This document shows, in pieces, positions 26,369-35,746 of a stretch of 64,000 bases of DNA. The number at the start of each line of letters is the position of its first letter. Position 1 is the stretch's first letter. The notes under the pieces are model-generated. The model saw nothing but the letters and a program-made list of their open reading frames with translations, made no database searches and was not told the origin of the DNA. The position numbers were made by a program, and so were the translations under genes. This DNA is from Arenibacter certesii DSM 19833. GTDB taxonomy: Bacteria; Bacteroidota; Bacteroidia; Flavobacteriales; Flavobacteriaceae. The stretch spans positions 1 to 64,000 of the forward strand of contig NZ_AUCB01000029.1 of NCBI RefSeq assembly GCF_000429545.1, read 5' to 3'.

Positions 26369-26854
26369 ATGAGAACCAAAAAGAACCATTTCATCATATG
26401 GGGAATTTTGCTGCTGATGTTCAGTGGCACTGCTTATGCCCAAACTACACATGTAGTTACCCTATATGTAGATACCGATTTACTTAATCAAGGGAATAAT
26501 AAAAAGGCATATTCTTTTTCTGTAAGTGAAGGAACCGATTTTTCTGATATAGAGGACCCAGAAGCGTTTACCATTTTTGTGAATGAGAATGATGAAGTAG
26601 AGTGGGAAGCCGAGTCTTCCTCTGGAGAAGAAGTAAATATAGAGGAGATTGAAATTTTAGACGATCTTCAAAATCCAAATAGAAAGGACCTTTTTAAAAG
26701 TAAAAAACTTAATGGGAATAGGAATAATGACCACAGTAAAAAGAAGGTAAAGGCAAAAATAAAATCAAACACAAAAGACAATGTTTACAAATACATTATA
26801 AGATTCAGCCTAGAAGGTAATACCTACGAAATTGATCCAAAAATCAGGGTATAA
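26369..26854 (+). CDS. Small secreted protein with shared DxVxW/DLF/DPK domain
   Basis: A 161-residue protein with a Sec signal peptide cleaved near AYA-QTT (residues 22-25), so it is exported. The mature part is rich in charged residues and probably beta-structured. Its C-terminal half has D75-x-V-x-W79, KDLF at 106-109, YKYIIRFSLEGNTYE and a terminal DPKI (156-159). The same order of motifs closes the ricin-like protein at 52419-53234, also directly upstream of a cyclase gene. The C-terminal DPK ending recalls AidA/PixA inclusion-body proteins, but I cannot assign the family. The cyclase ATG lies 20 bases beyond the stop, so the two form an operon. Confidence 0.75.
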   Translation: MRTKKNHFIIWGILLLMFSGTAYAQTTHVVTLYVDTDLLNQGNNKKAYSFSVSEGTDFSDIEDPEAFTIFVNENDEVEWEAESSSGEEVNIEEIEILDDLQNPNRKDLFKSKKLNGNRNNDHSKKKVKAKIKSNTKDNVYKYIIRFSLEGNTYEIDPKIRV

Positions 26855-26873
26855 GTCAAACTCCATCTACGGT

Positions 26874-28715
26874 ATGATTATGACTTTATTCTTTTATATA
26901 GCAAGAGGATGTTACAATAAGACCGTTTTTTGCGCCGGAATTCTATTGTTATACTGCTGTATATTTTACGGCCAGAACCAAACAATGGCGGATAGTCTTG
27001 AATTGATTTATAATGCAGGCAACTTTGCTAAGAAAGATCGCTTACAACTTCTGGGAGAGCTTGCTAAAAACCATCCTAATCCAGAAAAATCATTACGTTA
27101 TAGCGAAGAGCTACTAAAAACGGCCAAAGAATTGGGCTCCACCCAATATCTACTTGTGGGTTATCGTGAAAAAGGAAATTCCCTCAGATTAAAAGGAGAC
27201 CTTAGTGAAGGATTATCGAGTTATTATGAGGGGGTAAAGTTAGCCGCCAAGGATAATCTAAATCACGATTTAGGACTTTTGTATACCTCTATTGCCCATG
27301 TTTATTCCATTATGGGTAACCAAAACAACACTATTCTGTATTACAAAAAAGCTATAGCTATTCTCGGGGATTTAAACGATTCCTTGAATTATGCGAATGC
27401 CTTGGAAAATTTGGGAGATGAATACAACCTAAATATGGCCAAACCTGATTCTGCTCTTATATTTTTCAAAGAATCTGGGGCTATATTTAAAGCGCTGGAT
27501 TCAAAGATTGGGATGGCTTATAATCTTGGCAATACTGGCTTGGCCTATGCGCAATTAGGACAATATGAAATCGCTGAAAAAAACATCTCTGAGGCCATTA
27601 TACTATTAGAGAACCTTGGCGATTATTATCCTATTTGTGTATATCTAACCTATATGTCCGATATATATATGCAACGTGATGACTGGAATGCGGCATTAGA
27701 ATATGCGCTAAAAAGTCTGAAGCTTGCTAAACAATACGATCTTAAGGATCAGATAAGTGCCGCTTTTCTACAACTTTCGCAATTATATGACAGTAAAAAT
27801 AACGCTGTAGAAGCTTTTGGTTATTACAAGCAACATATCCTTTATAAGGATAGTGTAAAGAATATAACAGCCGTTCAGCAAATGGCCAATATGCGGACTA
27901 ATTTTGAGGTTTCACAGAAGCAAACTGAAGTAGATCTTTTAAGTCAGCGTCAAAAAACACAACGCATAGTAGTTATTGCCACTGGTGTTGCTTTATTTTT
28001 AATTGGGTTGCTGACATTTGGTCTTTATAGACGCAATAGGTATATCCGAAAAACAAAAAGGATCATAGAGCGGGAAAAAGAGCGTTCAGACGAATTACTT
28101 CTTAATATACTTCCTGAGGAAACTGCAGCAGAATTAAAACAGAATGGGAGTGTAAAAGCTAAAAAGTTTGAGTCTGTCACCGTGCTATTTACAGATTTTG
28201 AGGGGTTTACACATTATGCTGAAAATTTAGCTCCTGAGAAATTGGTAGAAAGTATAGATTACTATTTCACAAAGTTTGATGAAATAATTGATAAATATGG
28301 ATTGGAAAAGATAAAAACTGTTGGTGATTCCTATATGTGTGCAGGGGGATTGCCGTTCCCAACCGAGGACCATGCGTGTAGAATGATTCAGGCAGCAATG
28401 GAAATACGCGACTTTGTAGTGCATGCCAAAATAAATCAAAATCAGTACGAAATCCGTTTTAACATCCGAATTGGAATACATACGGGACCTGTTGTTGCAG
28501 GGATAGTAGGTACTAAAAAATTTTCCTATGATATTTGGGGTGATACCGTAAATGTGGCCTCACGAATGGAAACTATGTCTATTCCTGGTAGGATTAATAT
28601 TTCAAAAAATACGTATGACCTAATTAAAGATAAGGTTGAATGTGAATATCGAGGAGAAATCCAAGTTAAGAATCGGGGGGAGATTAAGATGTTCTTTGCC
28701 AACCATTGTAAATAA
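26874..28715 (+). CDS. Transmembrane TPR-class III adenylyl cyclase
   Basis: A 613-residue receptor-type cyclase making cAMP. After an N-terminal signal segment come about six tetratricopeptide repeats (roughly 75-330) predicted to be periplasmic, one membrane helix (about 364-385, ending GLYRRNRY), a linker with LLLNILPEETAAELK, and a cytoplasmic cyclase domain. All six catalytic positions are present: metal Asp441 and Asp485, adenine-selecting Lys481 and Asp553, and transition-state Asn560 and Arg564. These residues point to ATP, not GTP or pyrimidine nucleotides. The ATG at 26874 is preferred over a TTG at 26832 inside the upstream gene. A paralogue lies at 50582-52402. Confidence 0.9.
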   Translation: MIMTLFFYIARGCYNKTVFCAGILLLYCCIFYGQNQTMADSLELIYNAGNFAKKDRLQLLGELAKNHPNPEKSLRYSEELLKTAKELGSTQYLLVGYREKGNSLRLKGDLSEGLSSYYEGVKLAAKDNLNHDLGLLYTSIAHVYSIMGNQNNTILYYKKAIAILGDLNDSLNYANALENLGDEYNLNMAKPDSALIFFKESGAIFKALDSKIGMAYNLGNTGLAYAQLGQYEIAEKNISEAIILLENLGDYYPICVYLTYMSDIYMQRDDWNAALEYALKSLKLAKQYDLKDQISAAFLQLSQLYDSKNNAVEAFGYYKQHILYKDSVKNITAVQQMANMRTNFEVSQKQTEVDLLSQRQKTQRIVVIATGVALFLIGLLTFGLYRRNRYIRKTKRIIEREKERSDELLLNILPEETAAELKQNGSVKAKKFESVTVLFTDFEGFTHYAENLAPEKLVESIDYYFTKFDEIIDKYGLEKIKTVGDSYMCAGGLPFPTEDHACRMIQAAMEIRDFVVHAKINQNQYEIRFNIRIGIHTGPVVAGIVGTKKFSYDIWGDTVNVASRMETMSIPGRINISKNTYDLIKDKVECEYRGEIQVKNRGEIKMFFANHCK

Positions 28716-28759
28716 TAATCAGGCTGTACATCCTAGTTCTTTATATCTGATAATATATT

Positions 28760-29638
28760 TTACTCTACTAATTTATTAAGAACGGAGTTAATCAGGTCGC
28801 TATTGCTATTTATGGTATTACTGTATTTTTCTAAACGTTTGCCGAAATCATCAGTTTCTATAACTTTAATATTGATATCGAAATATCCGTAATCCGCTAC
28901 TGTGTTTCCGCTATCCACAGATACTGGGGGCAAAGGAAACCAGTTATCTTGTTGCAATTTAATTTGACTACTGTTTTCATCATATACCTGATTGATTACA
29001 ATATCCGAAAACCGGAATTCAAAACTGCCAATTTCTTTTTTATTAAACGTTTGGCCCGCATCTACCCAAGTAGAAGAAATACTAATGGACACCACTACAT
29101 CTAAATTCTCATCCTTTTCATTAAGTTTTGCTTTTGCATAATACACGGCAATTTTCTTAGGGTTTAAGGACATAAATGTTCTTTCAGGATTTAAATCGAA
29201 ATGAAAAATAAAATTGCTTGACAGTTCTGTTGTTGAACTCTCCTTATTTTTAGATGATATAGCGGCCTTTCTAGAGATTTGAATTCCCCTATATTTTTGC
29301 TTCAGCCTATTTTCTCCTTCGCTCGGTAAATAAAAGTCGTTTCTAGAGATGCTGGCACTATAATCTGCCGTATATTTTTCGGCTTGTTTATCTATCAGGG
29401 TTTTTGTTCCGGTAACACCCCAATTTATAAGCTTTGGAATCACCAATCCAAGAACGGATGGAAGAAAACCTTCTAACTGTTTTTCATGCTCCAAGAGTTC
29501 AATTTCTACTTTTTCCCCTTTAATAGCATAAGATCGTTTATTAGCAGAGCAACTCCCAAGGAATACGATACCAAAAATAAATATACCGCCTTTTTTAACG
29601 AGTGCAGAATAAGTTCGGGATAGGTGTAAGCACTTCAT
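28760..29638 (-). CDS. Lipoprotein of unknown function
   Basis: A 292-residue lipoprotein with signal peptide ending FLGSC (cysteine about residue 30). I do not recognise a family. After a helical stretch (FLPSVLGLVIPKLINWGVTGTKTLIDKQAEKYTA, shown here only as a region near 58-91) the rest looks beta-rich, with alternating hydrophobic residues and segments such as SIFFHF-like NFIFHFDLNP and FEFRFSDIVINQVYD. It is convergent with the adenylyl cyclase gene, only 44 bases away and without a visible terminator between. No homologous gene adjoins the second cyclase locus, so a functional link is unproven. Confidence 0.65.
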   Translation of the reverse strand: MKCLHLSRTYSALVKKGGIFIFGIVFLGSCSANKRSYAIKGEKVEIELLEHEKQLEGFLPSVLGLVIPKLINWGVTGTKTLIDKQAEKYTADYSASISRNDFYLPSEGENRLKQKYRGIQISRKAAISSKNKESSTTELSSNFIFHFDLNPERTFMSLNPKKIAVYYAKAKLNEKDENLDVVVSISISSTWVDAGQTFNKKEIGSFEFRFSDIVINQVYDENSSQIKLQQDNWFPLPPVSVDSGNTVADYGYFDINIKVIETDDFGKRLEKYSNTINSNSDLINSVLNKLVE

Positions 29639-30043
29639 AAATCTTTTATTTTATAAGGTTAGTGTAATGTCAATAAGGGGGATATAGATCAAAGAAACTA
29701 CCTGAATTTAAAGAATTATAACGAAAAGTCACCCTACTTTATAAAAATAAAGATCAAAGCGACTTTTTTTTTCAATTTCATAATAGCCATGATCTCTTTA
29801 ATAACTGATCAGATTATAATATTAGAGACACTTGGAATTGATTATATTTGGTTAAGCATATATTCTAAAAAATAAACTATTAGGACTTCTTTCTTTTTAG
29901 TCGTTCATTTAATGCTTGTGAGTATAATTGTGAAGTATCAAATTACCAACCAATGATCAGAATTTTATCTTCCTTGCTAAACCTTACTTTTATCCGTTAA
30001 ATATGAATAATAAAAAAAGAAACATAACTAATTTAGGGTAGGC
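29639..30043. other. Divergent intergenic region
   Basis: No gene is seen. The region separates two divergent genes and is very AT-rich. TATATTTG at 29843-29850 is a perfect TAnnTTTG box on the plus strand, but it lies about 190 bases before the cardiolipin synthase start and has no TTG at -33. No hairpin with a T tract was seen. Confidence 0.4.
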
Positions 30044-31498
30044 ATGAATTGGATTTTATTATTAGAAATTTTATACGTAATCATAATGTTTTTGGTGATT
30101 TTCCGTGTATTGTATGACACACGGAGTGGGTCCAAGGCACTTGCTTACATTCTTTTTATTGTTATGATACCCGTGCTCGGCATTTTGTTTTATTTCTGGT
30201 TTGGGGTGAACTATCGCAAACGAAAACTCTACTCCAAAAAAATAGATCAGGACAAGAAATTACGTGAAGAATTAAGGAATCGGATGTTTACTTATTCTGC
30301 AACAATCTTGAATTCTGGGTTAATACCTATAAAGCATAGAAATCTAGTTGAGTTCATCCGAAAATCTAGCAGTAGCCCCTTAACAGCAAACAATGCCGTT
30401 AAACTTCTTTTGAATGGAGAAGAAAAATTTCCTGAATTATTACACGCATTAGATGCTGCTAAATCGCATATTCACTTAGAATATTACATTTACGAGAATG
30501 ATGAAACGGGAAATGAAATAGCCCAAATGCTTATTAAAAAAGCTACTGAAGGGATAGAAGTCCGTTTTATGTATGATGATTTTGGGAGCCATGGATTGGG
30601 ATCCGAGTTTCTTAAAAGGTTAGCGGATGCTGGAGTAGAGACCGCCCCTTTTTATAAAATAAAATGGTATGCTCTGGCAAGTAGATTAAACTACCGTAAC
30701 CATAGAAAAATCATTATAATTGATGGAGAAACCTCTTTCATTGGAGGGATTAATATCAGCGATAAGTACAGGAATGATACCGAAGATAAAAATGGATTAT
30801 ATTGGAGAGATACCCATCTAATGATAAATGGTATTGCTACGCTCTATCTACAGTACTTGTTTTTATGTGACTGGAATTTTTGCAGTGAAAATAAGTTGGA
30901 ATACAACGAGAATTATTTCCCGTCCCCCAATAAAAATGTCCTAATACAGCAAAAATTGGTGCAGATTGTACCTTCCGGTCCCGATTCTACCTTACCTGTT
31001 ATTTTCTACTCCCTGATGCAGGCCATTACCTCGGCCAAAGAGCGGATATTAATTACCAGCCCCTATTTTATTCCAGGAGACAGTCTTATGGATGCCATTA
31101 TCATTGCCGCCAAGAGTGGGGTTGAAGTTATTTTATTGGTTCCTGGCATATCGGACTCAAAAATGGTTGATGCGGCCGCAAGGTCTTATTATACCGAATT
31201 ATTGCAGCACGATGTGCGAATATTTCTTTATAATAAAGGATTTGTCCATGCAAAGACCATGGTAATTGATAGGGGGTTGTCCATTATAGGATCTGCAAAT
31301 ATGGACTATAGGAGTTTTGATCTAAATTTTGAGGTGAATGCTATGCTTTACAGCCCGGATCTTACCTCAGAATTGTATCAGGCTTTTGTGGAGGATTTGA
31401 AGCATGCCACCGAAATTAATGCCCATGATTGGATAAACAGGTCCAAAATATATCATCTTTGGGAGAGGGCAGTTAGGTTACTTTCCCCTTTTCTCTAA
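30044..31498 (+). CDS. cls: Cardiolipin synthase
   Basis: A 484-residue inner-membrane phospholipase D-family enzyme that condenses two phosphatidylglycerols to cardiolipin. Two N-terminal membrane helices (about 3-25 and 34-55, ending FWFGVNYRKRK) are followed by two catalytic HKD motifs: NHRKIIIIDGETSFIGGINI near 218-237 and VHAKTMVIDRGLSIIGSAN near 398-416. The length and the RSFDLNFEVNAML segment match bacterial Cls. It is monocistronic with long AT-rich flanks. Confidence 0.94.
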   Translation: MNWILLLEILYVIIMFLVIFRVLYDTRSGSKALAYILFIVMIPVLGILFYFWFGVNYRKRKLYSKKIDQDKKLREELRNRMFTYSATILNSGLIPIKHRNLVEFIRKSSSSPLTANNAVKLLLNGEEKFPELLHALDAAKSHIHLEYYIYENDETGNEIAQMLIKKATEGIEVRFMYDDFGSHGLGSEFLKRLADAGVETAPFYKIKWYALASRLNYRNHRKIIIIDGETSFIGGINISDKYRNDTEDKNGLYWRDTHLMINGIATLYLQYLFLCDWNFCSENKLEYNENYFPSPNKNVLIQQKLVQIVPSGPDSTLPVIFYSLMQAITSAKERILITSPYFIPGDSLMDAIIIAAKSGVEVILLVPGISDSKMVDAAARSYYTELLQHDVRIFLYNKGFVHAKTMVIDRGLSIIGSANMDYRSFDLNFEVNAMLYSPDLTSELYQAFVEDLKHATEINAHDWINRSKIYHLWERAVRLLSPFL

Positions 31499-31749
31499 TA
31501 TCAGATTTTAATCATCCTCAAAACCAACAGAAATATCTGATCATTACTTGTTTATCTGTGCGGTCTGCTTATTTTGTTAGAAATGGTATTTATTCAATCA
31601 ATTAATACTTTTGATTTAAATAGATTAACATTTTGTTAGTTCCCATATCTGTAGTAAATTAATGTGTATCTATTTCCTTACCTAAAGGAAATTCATAAGC
31701 TTTTCCAATCACCTGGAAATAAGCCATATAACATCTAAATAATTAAAGA

Positions 31750-32763
31750 ATGAAGGCAATAGGATTTAAACAATCATTACCCATAACCGATACTAATAGT
31801 TTTATAACGTTTGAAACTGATAAACCTAAGGCAAAAGGACATGACCTACTAGTGAAAATTGCGGCGATCTCTGTCAATCCCGTCGACTATAAGGTAAGGC
31901 AGAATGCCGCCATAGATACCGTTCTAGAGATCCCCAAAATTATTGGTTGGGATGCCGTGGGAACCGTAGAGGAAGTAGGTAGTAAAACCTCAAAGTTTAA
32001 GGTAGGGGACCAAGTGTATTATGCTGGGGATATAACTAGAAATGGTAGTAATGCAGAATATCAATTGGTGGATGAGCGAATTGTAGGTTCAAAACCTCAA
32101 AATCTTACTATTGCAGAAGCTGCAGCCATTCCATTAACAGGATTAACAGCCTGGGAAACACTATTCGATCGTATAAGGATAGATCCTGTAATCGATCAGG
32201 GAAAAACCGTTTTAATCCTGGGTGGAGCAGGAGGTGTAGGTTCCATTTGTATTCAATTAGCTAGAAAGGTGGGCAATTTAACTGTAATCGCAACCGCATC
32301 TAGACCAGAATCTGCACAATGGTGCACAAAACTGGGTGCCAATCATGTGGTAGATTACCGTAACTTGAAGAAAGAATTGGAAAAATTAGGACACGCTCAA
32401 GTCGACTACATTTTAGACTTTGTAGACCTAAAGGAATATTGGGAACTTGCAGCCGATATTATTAAACCTCAAGGACATATTGTTTCCATTACCGGAAGTA
32501 GTGAACCCTTAAATTTAAACCTTTTAAAAAATAAAAGTGTGACCTTCTCCTATGAATTTATGTATACGCGTTCCATGTATACCACGGATGATATTGATAA
32601 ACAACATCGGATTCTTAATAAAATTGGGAGGTTGTTAGATACAGGAAAGCTGAAAACCACCTTAAAAACAACATTATCAGGGTTTACTGTAGACAACTTG
32701 AAAAAAGCACACCAGCTTCAAGAATCGGGGAAAACAATAGGGAAAACGGTAATTGTTTTTTAA
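31750..32763 (+). CDS. Zinc-type alcohol dehydrogenase-like / quinone reductase family protein
   Basis: A 337-residue medium-chain dehydrogenase/reductase. The N-terminal GroES-like domain has AAISVNPVDYKVRQ and GWDAVGTVEEVGS. The Rossmann domain carries VLILGGAGGVGSICIQLARK near 156-175, a pattern for NADPH binding, with later ATASRPESAQWCTKLGANHVVDY. The zinc-binding cysteines of classical alcohol dehydrogenases are absent, so this belongs with the zinc-independent quinone oxidoreductase-like group. The substrate is unknown. The following reductase gene is 97 bases downstream, and both may be stress-related. Confidence 0.85.
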   Translation: MKAIGFKQSLPITDTNSFITFETDKPKAKGHDLLVKIAAISVNPVDYKVRQNAAIDTVLEIPKIIGWDAVGTVEEVGSKTSKFKVGDQVYYAGDITRNGSNAEYQLVDERIVGSKPQNLTIAEAAAIPLTGLTAWETLFDRIRIDPVIDQGKTVLILGGAGGVGSICIQLARKVGNLTVIATASRPESAQWCTKLGANHVVDYRNLKKELEKLGHAQVDYILDFVDLKEYWELAADIIKPQGHIVSITGSSEPLNLNLLKNKSVTFSYEFMYTRSMYTTDDIDKQHRILNKIGRLLDTGKLKTTLKTTLSGFTVDNLKKAHQLQESGKTIGKTVIVF

Positions 32764-32860
32764 CGACTTAAACATTCATGTTGGGATATGGGTTTAGGCT
32801 AAATGCATTAACATTCATAAATCTCTCCCATTAAGACGAAATTTGTAAAAACATTATATC

Positions 32861-33502
32861 ATGGAAAACATACTCGTCGTAGGGGCTACAGGTACCACGG
32901 GAAGAAAAGTCGTTAGCATCTTGAAATCATCACCTTATTTTGAACCGATAGCTATGGTGCGTAAAGAAAGCCAAATTAGGGAATTCTCAGACCAAGGAAT
33001 ACAAACAGTTATTGGAGATCTTGAAAAGGATATTACACATATTATGGACGCTATAGATGTAGACAAGGTAGTGTTTGCAGCGGGATCCGGCGGTAAAAAA
33101 GTAGTTGAAGTGGATCAGGAAGGAGCAAAGAAAATGATTGACGCCTCAAAGAATCATAATATCAAGAAATTTGTTATGCTTAGTTCTATGGGTGCAGAAC
33201 ATCCAGAAGAGGCGACAGAACTTAAAGATTACCTAAAAGCAAAACACAATGCTGATGAATATCTTAAAACAAGCAATATTCGCTATACTATAGTAAGACC
33301 AGGTTCACTAACTAATGATAAGGGAATAGGTAAGATTAGGGTTGGCCAACCCTTAAATGAACGAGGAAGCATTAGTAGAGAGGATGTTGCACATGTACTG
33401 ACTAAGACGTTGCATGAGGATGCCGCTTCCCACGATTGTTTTGAAATAGTGTCTGGAAATGAATTAATTGAAAATGCATTGGCGGATTTAGCAAACAGCT
33501 AA
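32861..33502 (+). CDS. NAD(P)-binding atypical SDR family protein
   Basis: A 213-residue cytoplasmic protein of the atypical short-chain dehydrogenase group (NmrA/YhfK/YwnB-like). The dinucleotide loop is ILVVGATGTTGRKVV at residues 3-17. VVFAAGSGGKKVVEVDQEGAKKMIDAS, MLSSMGAEHPEE and YTIVRPGSLTNDKG follow in the normal order. The classical YxxxK active site is not obvious, which is usual for this branch, so it may sense redox state or act on flavins or quinones. Confidence 0.82.
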   Translation: MENILVVGATGTTGRKVVSILKSSPYFEPIAMVRKESQIREFSDQGIQTVIGDLEKDITHIMDAIDVDKVVFAAGSGGKKVVEVDQEGAKKMIDASKNHNIKKFVMLSSMGAEHPEEATELKDYLKAKHNADEYLKTSNIRYTIVRPGSLTNDKGIGKIRVGQPLNERGSISREDVAHVLTKTLHEDAASHDCFEIVSGNELIENALADLANS

Positions 33503-33542
33503 ATCTAAATGAACTCACAAAATGAGATAAGTTTGCTTTGAC

Positions 33543-33573
33543 GCGGGCCTGCCCGTATCCGTTCAGGCGGGCG
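33543..33573. repeat. GC-rich REP-like palindrome, copy 1 of 4
   Basis: CCTGCCCG (33549-33556) and TTCAGGCGGGC (33562-33572) frame a short loop. The sequence is much richer in GC than its surroundings and is shared with intergenic sites at 54789, 55604 and 62652. It lies between convergent genes. Confidence 0.6.
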
Positions 33574-33657
33574 TAGATTTGTTATCGTTATTTTCCTTTC
33601 CGTGCCAGATGTACTTACCTAGCATGTATGGAATCGTATGAATAGGACGTTTGACCC

Positions 33658-34968
33658 TTACTCTACGTTTGGTAGTTTATAGCTTTTATACGCACCTAGA
33701 ACTCCAAATAGTGAAAGGACTAAAATAACTCCTTCTATAGAAATGATGGAGGCCACAGCACTAATACCGCCTGTTACCAATAGTATAAGGCCTATTATGG
33801 TATTGCTTACGGAGACATAATCGGTACGTTTATTTCCTCCGGCCATATCCACTATATAGGTTTTTCGTCCCAAACGGACCCCACTATGTGCAATTCCTAA
33901 AACAAAAAAAGCCAAAGGATATAACCATGCTGCGTTTCTTATAACGGGAATGTAAGAAATAAGTATAAACATAACTATTCCGAGCATGGAAGCAATAATG
34001 GCAGCAATGACCATTACATTCTTACTGGAAACATCGGCCATCCTTCCCCAAATTGGAGCGCTTAATATAGAAGCCAATCCATTTACCAAAATAAATAAAC
34101 CCATCAAATAGCCCTCTTTTCCTAATATATCTTGAGCAAGTAGCACATAGAAAGGCGCCGTTAGTGCAGAACACAGTAAAAGAGATCTTGCAATTACGAA
34201 ATTTCTAAGATTTTTATCACTCCCAATTAGGCTCATTCTTTCCATAGCTTCTTTCCATCCATTCTTTCCTCCGGAAGTTTCTCCTGGAAACTCTCTGATC
34301 ATGGCATAGATTACAGCAGCAATCAACCACATACTACCCGCAAAAAAGAGGGTATAGCTATAAAAGGTACTATCAGCACCACTTTTGGATTGATACATTA
34401 AATATAATCCAGCCAATAATACCAAAATACCAGAGGCAGAAGCGGTATACCCTTTAAGTTTCCCTCTTTTTTGTTTAGGTATTGTCTTACCCAATACGTC
34501 TTTAGAAGCAACTGAGCACAATCCTCTAGACAAGCTGAAAATAATAAGGAAAAACATAATTAACCAGCCTGCTTTGGCACCCGTAGTATGAAGTGTTACC
34601 AAACCAATTGCCATAATACTTAGACATTGAAAAATACTGCCAAAAACATAGACCCATTTTCGCTTTTTTTTGGTTCTAATATAACTTGCAATCACAATTT
34701 GAGGAAGCATAGAACCAGATTCACGTATGGGGACAATAAAACTGATTAAATATACGGGGGCATTCACATAGCTCATCACCCAAGTTAGTACCGTTTTGGG
34801 ATTGCTTAGGGTGTCACCAAGTTTGGTGAAGATATTGCTGATCATTATTATGAAGTAATTCTTGGGCGTGTATTGACAAGCTTCCTCATTGATTTCTTTA
34901 CAAGCCCTTGCATCCTCTTCGTTATTTAAGTAATCATATAAACTCTCGGTCCAACGTGATTCTTTCAT
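33658..34968 (-). CDS. MFS transporter
   Basis: A 436-residue inner-membrane protein with about 12 hydrophobic segments in two halves separated by a hydrophilic loop near residue 220-250 (MIREFPGETSGGKNGWKEAMERM). The first 45 residues are hydrophilic, with EEDARACKEINEEACQYTP. A conserved intracellular loop appears as RGLCSVASKDVLGKTIPKQKRGKLKGY between helices 4 and 5. The fold suggests a major facilitator permease, but neither substrate nor direction can be told. It stands alone and is convergent with the SDR gene. Confidence 0.85.
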   Translation of the reverse strand: MKESRWTESLYDYLNNEEDARACKEINEEACQYTPKNYFIIMISNIFTKLGDTLSNPKTVLTWVMSYVNAPVYLISFIVPIRESGSMLPQIVIASYIRTKKKRKWVYVFGSIFQCLSIMAIGLVTLHTTGAKAGWLIMFFLIIFSLSRGLCSVASKDVLGKTIPKQKRGKLKGYTASASGILVLLAGLYLMYQSKSGADSTFYSYTLFFAGSMWLIAAVIYAMIREFPGETSGGKNGWKEAMERMSLIGSDKNLRNFVIARSLLLCSALTAPFYVLLAQDILGKEGYLMGLFILVNGLASILSAPIWGRMADVSSKNVMVIAAIIASMLGIVMFILISYIPVIRNAAWLYPLAFFVLGIAHSGVRLGRKTYIVDMAGGNKRTDYVSVSNTIIGLILLVTGGISAVASIISIEGVILVLSLFGVLGAYKSYKLPNVE

Positions 34969-35172
34969 CTGATAAGTTTACGGGAAAAGTAACCATTTAT
35001 TTAAATCCGCCCTAAAATTAATTCTCTTGAATTTTTACGGTATACTAACATATTAAATTCACCTATATAGGAGAAATTTTAGTTTATGAAAAGTGTTTTT
35101 TTTGTTTAACAATTACTAAATTTATTTTGACAAAGTAAAATGGATATTTTATTCTTTATTATACATTGTATC

Positions 35173-35475
35173 ATGTCCACAGAATCTATATTGCTTATTT
35201 TTGATTTTAAGAATACCGAGGACCTTTCAAATTGGGTGGTGATTGATGATGGGGTTATGGGCGTTGTGTCTCAGGGCATTACCTTCTGAGATTTTTATTC
35301 TGGTTTCAGGGGAAACTGATTGGATATGCCCAATTATTCCGGAAAGGAAATGCAAGCGATTTCAATTTTGATCGGTAATAAAAGTGAGGAGTCCATTTAT
35401 ACGCCAATTAACTGGCTGCTTTTTGAACAGTGCTCTCCTATTTTTTTAGAATTTGAAGCTGTAAATACTTCATAA
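35173..35475 (+). pseudogene. Relic of a CIA30 family gene
   Basis: The frame from ATG 35173 reads MSTESILLIFDFKNTEDLSN followed by WVVIDDGVMGVVSQG, the N-terminus of flavobacterial CIA30 (complex I intermediate-associated protein 30) proteins. After a TGA at 35287 the same frame continues FRGN, a second TGA at 35317, then LDMPNYSGKEMQAISILIGN, which is the family's C-terminal block. By memory of the family, about 80-90 central residues are missing. The remaining ends are still in one frame. This is a decayed gene with an internal deletion and two stops, and no functional protein is expected. Confidence 0.75.
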
Positions 35476-35724
35476 GCACATTTTTAAAACAGTTGCATTA
35501 TGTTTTTATGCAGTTCATAATAGCAATGCTTTTAATATAAAGAATTGAAAGATTGTAAGGAGAACTCCTCATTATTTGGTTAGTAGACTAAAATAATAAG
35601 AATCTATCCAAAATTCATGGCATCCTTAACCAATTAATACAATTCCTTATTTTGGAAAGTGATACAGTAAGGAAATAAAAGTAACAACCGTGCTAATTCA
35701 TAGTATTCCCCAAATAACAGTCAC

Positions 35725-35732
35725 TATCTTTG
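35725..35732 (+). promoter_or_regulatory. Probable -7 box (TATCTTTG)
   Basis: TATCTTTGC matches TAnnTTTG and ends 14 bases before the ATG of the DEAD-box helicase at 35747, implying a very short leader for the two-helicase transcript. Confidence 0.5.
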
Positions 35733-35746
35733 CTAAAAAATAATTT

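Noticed and set aside
26832-26873. Longer adenylyl cyclase starting at a TTG inside the secreted-protein gene
   Set aside because: It adds 14 residues before the signal segment; the ATG at 26874 is a better start.
25484-28715. A classical Pycsar antiphage system
   Set aside because: The cyclase is membrane-bound with periplasmic TPRs and has adenine-selecting Lys481 and Asp553, unlike the soluble pyrimidine cyclases PycC. Only the effector-like protein fits, so the looser reading was kept as a finding.
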